From contig NC_071335.1 in assembly GCF_027744825.2 (NCBI RefSeq), forward strand, positions 8,905,001 to 8,969,000: a stretch of DNA of 64,000 nt, read 5' to 3'. Positions 12,626 to 23,600 of the stretch are shown here, in pieces. Each line of letters starts with the position of its first letter. The first letter of the stretch is position 1. Below the pieces are notes generated by a model that did no database searches, had not been told where the DNA came from, and saw only the letters and a list, made by a program, of their open reading frames with translations. A program made the translations under genes and the position numbers. The stretch is from Synchiropus splendidus (lineage: Eukaryota > Chordata > Actinopteri > Syngnathiformes > Callionymidae).

Positions 12626-14190
12626 TAACTAAGGAATGTGCTACACTGTACGTAGATACTGTGGCCAGCTCACAGGTGGAAGTGTGCCACAGCTGCAGCA
12701 CCACCGACCACGTGGGATAATCCTGGGAGTCAGGAGAAATATTGCTGGATTTTCCTTTTTTTTGTCCCAATATTTTCTGTGTAGGTTTCTAAATAGTGAA
12801 CAATCACGGCATTTCTGCCATCCACCCAGATTCACAGGAAATGGTCCAAAACCACGCAGTACATATGTCAGGACTGTAGAGGAGGTGTAATGCGCAACAA
12901 CAAGAAAGAAGGTACGGTGTGCCTGCAAATGAAGCTTGAGGCATGAATTATCAGCATAGAAGCATAAACAAATGGATCGGTAAGAGACATTGAAGTTTAC
13001 CAGTTAGGCAGTTGAGCTTTTATTCAAGTCAACACTGGACTACAAGTCGTCAGATACAGGAGAGAGTGGCCAGGGACGTCTGTTGAGTGTTTTTAGCAGC
13101 TCTGTGGTCACCTGCTTTGTGCTTCATCGACATCAATGTCGGTTATCTGTATGAATTTCAATCCTATAGGTTCTTATTTGGTTTGAGAAAATTAACCTTT
13201 ACTTGATATATTACACTATTGTTGGTGACTCGCTTCTCTGTAGAGTAGCACGATCCCGTGTTAATATGTTGAATGTACACTAGTCTCTTGTTTTCCAGTA
13301 TAGTTGTGAGGCCGTGGATCTATGTATGTATTGGATACTGTCACTGAAAACGCCAGATCTGTGTGGACGAAAGGCATTTTCCGACTCAGGGTGTTCATTC
13401 CTTGATCTGAAAATTTCATCCATTTAATTTGAAGACAGACAGATAAACTTTGGTCGTAGTTTACAACCTCCTTGACAGAAGTATTTATATTGCTTTTTTT
13501 TTTTTATGAGTGCCCTTACTTTCTGACTTGAGCACCAGCCCCCCGACAATGTTTGTACACGTGCCTGTCTGTGTGTTTACTTCAACAACAATGCATTAAC
13601 AAAAAATGTACATTAACAGTCATTAATAAATGTTTACTCTACATAGCTATTTAATTGACAGTGTGCACATTAAAATATGGACGGACAATGGCCAGTCAAA
13701 GGTTCAAAATGGCACAAGACCAATCTTATCAATGGAACAATAACAAAGAGAGATCAAATGGCAACTGGTTAGACTAATGAAGGGATGTGAAGTGAACGAA
13801 TGGTATCCACGTGCTGCATAAATTGCAGCTAACATTTGTGTGATCCGCTGTCTCCACAGTTCAGTTTCATCCTTCAGTCTCTGCTGGTTACTTTTCATAT
13901 GTTTGTAGCGTAATGGCCGTGTGTCCGCAGGTGACTTCTTGCTGACCAGTCATTCTAACCAATCTGTGTTGTCCTTTTGACCAAGGACAGAGCCTTTAAC
14001 TGGCATACAATGAGGACAGGACATTTTACTTAGTTAAGTGACATTGTCATTGTAGCAGACTATGAAATGAGATCAGAAACAGACCATAAGTCAATAACAA
14101 TAGGTGTGGTAGATTGATTAATGCCATTATCAAGACGCTTGAAAATGTAATTTTCAACTGGTGATAACTTTTGGCAATTGATCTCAAAAT
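12626..14190. other. intergenic, no gene recognised
   Basis: Short ORFs only; a T run at 13494-13506. No family matches seen. Confidence 0.6.
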
Positions 14191-14193
14191 GAT

Positions 14194-14826
14194 TTTCACG
14201 GACTAACCGATGGGACCCAGGTGCAGTGGTGAAAGAGTCACAGGAGGCTGGAGCGAGTCAATACAATTGTTTAATAAGATAATACAAAAATATATAACAA
14301 AAGGCGTCACTGAACCAGGAGAACAAAACAGAAAATACATCCAGAGCCTCACCAAAACTGGGAAGAGTCCACAACGGAATGAGTCCAAACGAAAAGCGTT
14401 ACCGTACCGGGAGAAAGAATACAAGTACAGTCTGTAACAAGAGAACACACACAATGAGCAATGAAACAAAGTGGAGGTCGCACGAGTAAGCGATTACAGA
14501 CAGAAAAGCAAGAAGCCACGCGGAGCAGGGAGAACAAAAGGAGTCAAAATACAAAAACTCTGAGCACCAGGGTGAAGAATGCTGAACGGAAGATAATTTA
14601 AACAACAGATAAAATGTACGCGGGTAGAGAGAAACGAACGGCGCAGATTACCAGTAGGAGCAAATGACTTGATCTGGCACATGTTGCTGGAGTCCAGGTG
14701 AAGAATTAGAAGGTTAGGGGTTGGCTCCAGCCGTGTGCCACAGGAACAGGAAGACAGGAGCGAGAAAGCAAAACGTGACTCAAGTGACCAAAATAAAAGC
14801 GGAATCGTGACTATATCATGACATTA
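14194..14826 (-). mobile_element. LTR-like or MITE-like dispersed element
   Basis: On the reverse strand it starts TGTCATGA and carries TTATTAAACAATTGTATTGA with CTC after it, then CACTGCACCTGGGTCCCATC near its end (TCCGTGAA). The order TGTCA end, internal A(T)TAAA and GACTC signature is shared with the pieces at 34.6, 44.9 and 50.7 kb. No coding sequence is present. Confidence 0.45.
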
Positions 14827-15199
14827 CATTAGTTAATCTTTATTGGTACCACTGATGGAAAATACAACATGCGTGGAAATATGACTTTGAGGGTGGGGAA
14901 TTACGTAATCCGTTTAAGCGAATATAAACATCTTTTTTTTCGTCAATGATGTGCTATTAGTTTGACTGTGTCGTGGATATCTTGTAAGATGCCATTCCTT
15001 TAAAACCTTCCCCGCAGGTAACAAGGTAACAAACAACCATGCTCGATTTGGGCGGACCACAGGCAACAGTAGAGTCGCTTTTTCATGCGGTTCTGTTCTA
15101 ACTTGGTGTAGTAACAGACGGTCTGGAAGCATAATGTGATTGGCGCGGCAGATCAGTTACTTCTGACGCTCCAAAGCCCCAGGGAGTTGGCTTGAGATT
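14827..15199. other. intergenic upstream of axin2 promoter
   Basis: Nothing recognised; a T run at 14933-14940. Confidence 0.5.
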
Positions 15200-15399
15200 G
15201 TCTGTCTTTGATAAGGTCCTGGCACACCACTAAAACATTCCCATGTCTAGAGAAGTTCATTAAACGCGGGTGAACGTCTGAAGGTGTTTTTTGTTCTCAG
15301 GGAAGCAACTTTGGATTCGTATGGCGATGTTCGTGGCTGTTTTAGAGGTCTGCTTTCGTGAATTTCGTTGTATTCCACAGTTTACGACGCCGGGCTTGT

Positions 15400-15672
15400 A
15401 TGCATCTTCCGGGACCAGGCCGGCGGTTGTTCACTTTGAAGTCCGCAGTTAAACCTTCAGCCTAACTGGTTCGCAGACAGCCCGTAGGATCTCGACTGCG
15501 CCCGCGACTCCTCCAAATGCTACCTGAGGAGGCAAGACGGCTGGAAAACCACCGCTGCGTTTTGTTCGCCGCTACATTGATGTGTGACAGAGACCCGCGC
15601 CGGTGTTTACTGCACCAGACTGTTGTAACTTTGCGCTTTATGGTCGGGGAAGCTGCTCCGGTTACACGGATG
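15400..15672 (+). other. axin2: probable non-coding first exon of axin2 (5' boundary unknown)
   Basis: A strong donor (GGATG|GTAAGT) lies at 15672/15673, and a good acceptor (tttgtgtttcag|) at 16731/16732 stands 111 nt before the start codon. This matches the known axin2 arrangement of an untranslated exon 1 before the RGS exon. The region is CpG-rich. The transcription start cannot be seen, so 15400 is a guess. If the exon begins before 15517, the spliced leader carries an upstream ORF from ATG 15517 to TGA 16774. Confidence 0.5.
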
Positions 15673-15712
15673 GTAAGTTGCAAAGCCGCTCCACAAGCCC
15701 CCTCTCTTGGCC

Positions 15713-15721
15713 GCTTTGATG
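15713..15721 (+). promoter_or_regulatory. consensus TCF/LEF site
   Basis: GCTTTGATG is a perfect match to SCTTTGATS and lies 41 bp past the predicted exon 1 donor. Occupancy is inferred from family knowledge only. Confidence 0.5.
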
Positions 15722-16731
15722 TGCTGCCGCTCGGGCTTTGAAGTGAAGAAACGCGGGGTTGCGCTGCTTATTTGTGGGCGAGAAATACGGCGAGATAGAT
15801 AAGAAGCTTAAACACGGGTGTGTAAATGTGTCGCTTTTAAAAACGACTATTTGTAGGTTGGTTCTTCTCGCTGGGAAAGTGGGATGTATTCTTCAGTCGT
15901 CGCCCCCCCTCCTCCCTATTCCTCCAGTTGTGACACCCCCGTTGCTCTACATAGGGACCGTGCCTGCCTGCTCTGAGGTCAGTAGTTGGATGGGACAGAG
16001 AGAATCCAAGACCAGCGGTGGTTGTTGGAGCCAGGCGTCCCGCATGTGGTTTATTACCAGCACCAAGTAGTCGACTTTCTTCAACCGGATTACAGTTTTT
16101 TTTTGGGGTGGGTGGGTTGGGGGGATCATTCGAGTGATGGAGTAGCACAGCACCCCTTTGCACTGGCATTACTCTCTTGGAATCGAACTTGCGATGGTAC
16201 GTCTGTCCGCTCATTTCATTCACACCTGTAGTCTTTTGGATCGGAGTCTACGGTTAAATCAACCGTTCCGCTTTCGTTTTGCTTTTCAAGGAAAAAAAGT
16301 TTTACGCGGTGTTGAGACATGTAGACAAGAGTTGATTAGGCTTCTCCCCCTCGTATTTAACATCGCTCGAGGTCACCGCACCGCCGATCTCATCTCTACT
16401 CATCCGTGCGCGCACATTGGACGGGCGTCCAAACACATCGGGATATAATTGGCGGTGACGCGGACTCCTCGGGAATACACGTGTAAGCCACAGTTGTGAG
16501 AATACTATTTCAGTGAAGAGTGTGTTTCTGATGTGACAGGTAGCGAATGTAGGCTGCAGTTGATCTCTCATTTTGATTATAAATAGGTAAATGAAACGTA
16601 CAAAGAAGCCTTTCATTTTTCTCTTCTCTGTGAACCCGGCGAGTTTTATTTGAAAGGGACTGTTTACTTGATGTCCGTCTTTGAAGTTCAGCAGGATATG
16701 GCTTTGATTAGATCAATACTTTGTGTTTCAG

Positions 16732-16842
16732 AGTGAAGAGGAGCTGAGAAGCTCCCCCGCTGCTTTTAGAGAGTGAGCAGGATTAGGCTGGAGCTCTGTG
16801 GAGGCACGACGGCACTCTCACTCAGCAGCCAGAGCTGGAGCC
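16732..16842 (+). other. axin2: axin2 5' UTR part of the first coding exon
   Basis: These are untranslated bases between the predicted acceptor (tttgtgtttcag|) and the ATG at 16843. The TGA at 16774-16776 is in frame with the ATG, so translation of the main ORF cannot begin further upstream in this exon. Confidence 0.6.
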
Positions 16843-17678
16843 ATGAGCAGGGCGCTAGCGGAGCACATCAACAGTAGCTTCCGAGAAGATGCTCCTCGTC
16901 CACCGGTTCCGGGGGAGGAGGGTGAGGCGTCATGCTACAGCCACAGCAGACCAGGCAAAATGAGAGCCCTGGGTAAGGTTAAGGAGAGCCCGGTCGCCAG
17001 CGCGCCTCCGTGCACCTCTCTGATGAGAAGGAATGAGGATGGACTCGGAGAGCCGGAGGGCAGCGCGTCCCCGGACTCCCCTTTAGTCAGATGGACTAAA
17101 TCTCTGCATTTCCTCCTTGGCGACCAAGACGGCGCCCACCTTTTCAGGACCTTTTTGGAGCGGGAGAACTGCGTTGACACTTTGGACTTTTGGTTCGCCT
17201 GCAACGGCTTTAGGCAAATGGACTTAAAGGATACCAAAACACTGCGAGTTGCCAAAGTGATTTTCAAGCGGTACATTGAGAACAACAGCATCGTCGCCAA
17301 GCAGCTCAAGCCTGCCACCAAGACCTTCATAAGGGATAGTATCAAGAAGCAACAAATAGACTCGGCCATGTTCGACCAGGCACAGACGGAAATTCAGTCC
17401 AACATGGAAGAAAACGCGTATCAGCTGTTTCTGACCTCTGACATATACCTCGAATACGTGCGCACCGGCTGCGAAAACGCTGCCTACATGAACCACAGCG
17501 GACTCGGCAGCCTCAAGCTGATGTGTGGATACCTTCCTCCTCTCATGGAGGACAAGGAGTGGAGCTGTGGTGACCTGAAGGCGAAAGCCATCGGGTCCGT
17601 AGTTGGACTGTCTATGAAAACTCTTAGGGCTACTGCTGCCATCCGGACAGCAGCTGAGGTGCTGGAGAATAGTTGCAG
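16843..17678 (+). CDS. axin2: axin2 coding exon 1 (tankyrase-binding segment and RGS domain)
   Basis: This exon is 836 nt and ends in phase 2 at a CAG|GTAAGA donor. It encodes residues 1-279. The RGS domain is intact and follows [19 protein letters not shown]. The frame is open 45 nt further 5' to a GTG at 16798, but that GTG is not a plausible start. The ATG at 16843 is the first in-frame ATG after the TGA at 16774 and gives an N-terminus ([16 protein letters not shown]) that aligns with axin2 family N-termini. Confidence 0.95.
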
Positions 17679-20600
17679 GTAAGATCAGCGCTCACCTGGA
17701 CCGCTACTTTTCTTCTGTTAATATTTGCTGATTTTTTTGTTTAAACTTTTGGTGCTCGCCTCTTTGACATTAGCCTTTAAATCACTGATTATTTGGCACT
17801 TTTTTAACAGCTGCCTAGGGGAGTGATAAAGACACTTGATCAAAGGCTCTCAGAGGAACATGCCTGCATGTTTGTGCCCTCCTGCCTGCAGTTAGTCAGG
17901 GGTTGGAGGGGTGGGTGGCTACAAACATCAATGGATCTGAGCCTTCCTTTTAAGTAAATGGTGTCTTGCAGGCAGCTCTCTGCTTGCTTGCTCAAGTTTC
18001 CTGTCCTTTGAAATCTTTCCTCTGGTTAAGTCACAATTTCACAAACAAAGACTGATGGCTCAATATGGCCGTCTGGTGTTTTTTTATTTCCGATTGTTGC
18101 TAAATTTTTGAAACTCTTCCTTTTACAGCAAGTGTGCATGTGCTGTCAGTCAGTTGTGCAGCCAAGTATCATTTTTCTTGTGGAAAGAATTTGGGCTTTT
18201 ATCTCTGCAGAGAATCCCACACATTTATCCAACAGCTGTAGGAAATTTAAACTACTACGGTTTCAAAATCTGGATCGTGAGCATGGACCTAATCAAAGAG
18301 TGCTTTCAAACATTTGTTGTTTGGATTGTTTGTGCTCACATCTGGGCATAATTATTTTTGAAAGGGCTCACAGTGCCCAGATATTTTCTTTTTTTCAATT
18401 TGTTTTAATCAAGACTAGACATGCTTTGTTTAAAAATCATAGTGTCACTCATGTTCTTTATCTTAGCTTCTATCTGTTATGTTGCTCAGCCTCTACCATC
18501 AGATAGATAGATAGATAGATAGAGAGATAGATGCTTGGGAACAAGCATCATGAAAGAAATAAAGGAGAGTGGGAACGGGTGTGTGTGGGGGTTACGGAGA
18601 GCCCAGCTGTGCTAAATACCTGACTCTTTACGCGGACCTTCCAAAGGTCAGGTTTGTGCTTGGGGCCTACGGCTTTAGTCATGCTGGGGTTCTCCTCTCG
18701 GCACTCCCAGCAGAAGGCATTCTCATAAAGAAAGGGGCCCTCCTTCCCCCTTTTCCCTTTGCCTCTCCCTCTCAAAAGCTCAAGTTCCCCCTTCGTCTTC
18801 TGTCTTCTCTCTTCCCCGTCCACCCCCTTCACTACTGGAACAGGAATGCAACACAGCAGGAGTGTAGAAACACAGAGAGAGACTTTAGAAAAGAAAGCAG
18901 GGGAGATTTAGCAAAGGGGGTGGGGGGCACAGACGTGAGGATGGAGTGATAGGAGTGCCAGAGAAAGAAAGAGGCTGTTTCCAGGAAAGTGAATGGCATT
19001 TTCAAATTAAAGTAATGGACTGTTGAGGTCTGTGTGAATCAAAAAGATGTTCGCTATTGTCCAAAACGTATGTAACTAATCTTTCTATTGAGGTCACAAT
19101 CTCACATCAACTCACACAAAACACTTTGGTCTTTTGCCTGTAAAAAAGAATAACATGTCTAATGTATCTAAAATAGTGCTATAAAGCACTTTGAATGTGA
19201 CCTTGAATGTGATCAAATTTGTTTGCTCTTTGCTGTGTAGGTCCCACAGGCAAGGAGATCCAGCCAGCCCCTACTTTGTCAACTCTGGCTACATCTTTGC
19301 TCCTGCCACTAGTGCCAATGACAGCGAGATCTCCAGTGATGCTACGACAGACGATTCCATGTCAATGACAGACAGTAGTGTGTAAGTGTTGATGTAAATC
19401 TCAGAAGAAAATGCAAAGGTCCCCATTGTCAATGGAATGCTTTTTATTCTGCTAAACCTTTCCTGTGAATGTATCCTTCTGTTGTATCTAAATCTTCCTT
19501 GAACCGAGCTCAACTAGCATCTTAGAACTCATTTGAAAACATGCAGGAAGTATTTGTTTTTGCAGTCTGCTTGCTTAAGGTCAGTGGTGTCGATGTATTT
19601 AAATCATACAGGTGATGCCATCATTGTGCATTAGCTGGTGTTGCATTCCGGGAGTCGACGCTGCTAAAGTCGTTTTGTCTGAGGCTCGTTTGAAGTTTGT
19701 CGCTGTGTGTTTCAGGCCAGAAAGGAGCGAGGAAAAAATGAGATTGTCTTGATGTGGGTGGGGGCGTTGCCTTATTTTTCTTCTGAGTTGAAATGTATCC
19801 ATCCCACCCACCCTTCTGCCACAACAGGCTTGTTTTTTTCATGTTGTCTAATCGCTGTTTTCCCTTGAAGAGCTGGAGGACAGGGGGAGGGAAATGGCCA
19901 TTTGGGCCTCAAGACAAACTCATTGAAAAATGTTGGCACCAAATGAAAGGAGGCTTACTCACATGGTAGGTTGGTTTCCTGCCACTGGCCTCCACAGCGT
20001 GCTGAGATCATGTGTCTGCAAGGCATTCACAGGGGTTACTCGGTGCTAGACCTCGGGACAAGAATGAGGAACTCCCCAAAGCTGCACTAGGACACCCCCC
20101 AAAATTGCACTCACTTGTTCTCCGCTCCTTAGTCCAGAGCCAAAAGCAGGAGAGGTAAGGCTAGAAGTGCAAGGGAGTGAGAAAATAAAGTGCATGGAGT
20201 ATAAAAGGCTTAACTGAATCGCTTTCAGCCTATTGTTGGGTGAGGGGAGCTTAGGGGGATAAGAGGGTGGCTGACTGCTTTGAAAATGACTTGCACAACT
20301 GAATAGGAGATCCCCATAAAGTAAGGAGCCATGAAACCATGAAAGTCCATGTCTTTCTCCAGAAACTGCACAAAGCATCTGTTCATGGAATTGGTGGCAG
20401 TACAGGAAGAGGAAAGTTGATCTAACATTGTATGATGTGTTGGTGTTCTTGTAAGCACACCACTACTGAGTTGTTGAGTTTTCTTCATCATTAGTTATTG
20501 TCTCTTTTGACTGACAGGTTTCATTTGCCCTGGACTATCACAGTCATAGGTAGAGTTAAGTAGAAGTGTTCGCATCATCTGACATCACTGAAGCGGCTTG

Positions 20601-23600
20601 TGTACAAACGGAAGCAGGGAAGCAGGAAGATACGTTTGTGGGATTTTCTCTACAGTCAAAGTCATATCCATGTTGTAGTTCTCACCAATCACACCCTGCT
20701 TTTATTGGAGGCAACAATTTGATTAGCGCGCCCTTTCATCGTTGTTAAAACACACATTTGAATTTCATTTCTGGGATAAAGAACAAGAAGAAGAGGATTT
20801 GGGAAAGAGGGTGAGACAGAAGAAGGGATAGGGGATTTTTTTTTCTTTTTTGCTTATATCTTATTTATGGATTTACTTGGACGCTGGGGAATGCTGCTGC
20901 ACCAACTTCAAACATTACCTTATCTTACAAACCAGGCGTTTGATGTTGCTGAGATCAGAGACACGCAGCGGAGCATTTGCCAAACGAAGATGGCAGCGAC
21001 TGCATATGTGCATGAGTGTGAGATTTCAAAGAGGCAGCAGAAAAAGTAGCGTTTGGGCTAGGTCAGATACTTCTGAGCAGCCAAAACGTCCAAGATAATT
21101 GGCCCAGCTAAAGTGGCTGCTGACTGGAAAAACCAGCAGACATGAAATAAAAAAAAGTGGAGTCTAACTAACATAAATGCTTAATTGTTCACTTGAGAGT
21201 AGGCTTCATTTCATTTTCGTGCTTTAAACGTCAGCATGTGGAAAACATGTCATGTTTAGCAAGATTCATGTTGTTTATTGTTGTCATGCATGCCTTATTT
21301 TTTCATTTCATTTTTTCTCCTTTTTGAGTTTTTCATGTCAAGCTCCAATGATAGTGTTTGAGGAAAATCAAGTATTGGTGGCAGTGTGATTGTCTGTTTG
21401 GATCAGCTCAGATTCTTAGGTATATGATGCTTCAATGATTCTGTCGATGGATGTTGTTTACTCTAAATCAGTCACATGGTAAGAAGGGTTGTCAAAAGTC
21501 GACAGGGACTAATCTTATCAGTGGGGCTCCTTTGAAGCCCCCGTATCCATGTTTAGCATTACTCACCCATTGTCCTCAAGTGTTTTGTTGTGTGTCTTTT
21601 GTTTCCCTGGCTTCAAAAGTTCTAAAGCCTTAAAATGTTTGTAGAGCGCCCTGTGGTTGGTTTCTGAGTGATGTCCTGTCTGTCATTTTAATGGTGGGCT
21701 GCACTTTTTGGCTTCCACACAGCACATTGATAACCCAGTGGTGGTGGTGCGGAACCACTAGTTGAATGAAGATTGATGTGCATAAATTTGGTTTTGGCAT
21801 GTATTTTTTTTTCTTCTTTTTTTTTTTTTTCTTAGGCTTCTCTAGTGAATGCTAATGGGTAATATATTTTTTTTCTTTAGAGATGGTATCCCTCCTTACA
21901 AGACTGGCACCAAGAAGCATCTTCAGCGAGAGATGCATCGCAGTGTCAAGATCAACGGCCAAGTCTCCCTGCCACACTTTCCTGTAAGTTTTGCTTCCCA
22001 TTTAACCATTTGGTTTTGTCTCTCATCTGTCTCTGATTGATTTTCTCCGGAGAGAGTGACTAACGAATTTATAAAAGTAGAGGAGATGATAGGCTCCATT
22101 TGTGTGCTTCTTTACTTTGCAATGGTGTCTCCACATATATGTTTCCAATATGTTAAAACCTGTCTTGTCACCCTGCTGTTATTTAGGTATGGGTTGGTGG
22201 GGTAAAAACTAAGAATATTTTTATAATAACAATAATTGTCTTATATAAAATCATTTTCTGAATACATTTTCAATATATTGCTATCCGTGTTGAGCTGACG
22301 TGGCTGTTATGGGGAGCAGGCAAGGAAATGGAGAAAAATACTTCAAGACAAGTTTGGATGGAGAAATGTTGGAGGCAAGGAAATAGTGTGAAACTCTTGT
22401 TACATGGCAAAACACAGGTTCGAGTGTACATGTAAGAAGTCTGTCTGAGTTTGTGGCTTCGTTTTACACTGTTGTCTGTTCCACCTTTTTTCCTCTTTTC
22501 TTCTCTGCCTTGTCTCCCCTTGTCTCTCTCTCTCTCTTCTTCCAATATCTTTGTCTCTTTCCCTTTCCCACTTGCTTTCCTTTAATGTCTCCCTCCTGAT
22601 TTGGAGATGGCTCTGTCTCCCATGATGCACCAGCCCCAGGCAGCGGGGGCCCCGTGCAGGGCTGGCGCTCCTTTGCCAGCAGCTCTGCTTCCCTTTCTTC
22701 TTCTTTCCTTCATCGTTTCTACAAAGAGATGAGACGAACAACAAAAAAAGAGTAAAAATCAAGAAAGCCAGTGTGCCAAATAACAAAAAAGTGAGAGGGT
22801 TGGGGGGCGCCACTGCATATAGTTAAAGAAAAAGTAGGATAATGTGACTAGAGTACCTCAGAGCTGCCCTGCATGCAGCTAGGAAATAAATTACTACTTC
22901 CCCTTAGATCTTCCCTCTATTTGACTCCTCTCTCCTCTCCCTCCCTTTCCCCTCCTCTCTTGCTCTCTTGCTGCCACCGTCACCACTTTACAAACGCACA
23001 TCTCAATCCTCCACTCTCTTTTTATGCTGTTAATTCTGTCCCCCTCACCCCCCATTCTCCTCCCTTCTCCTCTACTCACACTCTCTTCTCCGTTGATATC
23101 TGGCTTTTATTCTGAGATTTAAAGCTGCATGTCCCTCCCACCCCTAGCGTGCGTTTGATGTCTGACAAGAGCGCTTTGAAGTGTGCTGACTTCAGAGGCT
23201 GCGAGCTGATGGCTTGGTCAGGCTACAGAGGGTGCAGGCAGGGGGCCTCCCCTCCAAGCGAGACCAACTGCTACCCGCCATCACTACCCTCTCTCTAACC
23301 CTTGCCCGCCAGCCAGGCACTGCCAAGGACAGTAGCCACGAGGAGATCTCGCTGGGATGGGCAATGGAGAAGGCTCAGGTTAGCTAAGGGGCCAAGGGCA
23401 TCTGGATGTACCCATTCAGAACAGTCACACTTTTTGGAGCAGTAATACAACATATTGTGTTTGTCGGAAACAAGAAGTCGTTCCACTCACTCACTTGTAA
23501 AATGTCCGCCTCCTTGTGCTGTTTGCAGAGAACACATCGTTTGCCTAAGGAGATGACCCCTGTCGAGCCCTCAGCCTTTGCTGCACAACTCATAGCCAGA

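Larger units (their letters stand above)
15200..16740 (+). promoter_or_regulatory. axin2 promoter and 5' UTR intron with clustered TCF/LEF-type motifs
   Basis: CTTTGWW motifs, either strand, lie at 15206, 15434, 15713, 15736, 16599 (reverse), 16679 and 16702. That is seven in about 1.5 kb, where roughly one is expected by chance. The one at 15713-15721 (GCTTTGATG) matches the full consensus SCTTTGATS. Mammalian Axin2 is a direct Wnt target with TCF sites in the promoter and first intron, so the cluster fits feedback control. The region is CpG-rich, more so near 15.3-15.75 kb and again from 16.4 kb into the coding exon. Confidence 0.6.
17679..19240 (+). other. axin2 intron after coding exon 1
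   Basis: A GT-AG intron with TCF-type motifs and a GATA tetranucleotide repeat at 18501-18531. No coding sequence was recognised. Confidence 0.85.

Noticed and set aside
16798..16842. GTG-initiated 15-codon extension of the axin2 ORF
   Set aside because: It starts at GTG, has no family counterpart, and the ATG at 16843 has a good context and N-terminus.
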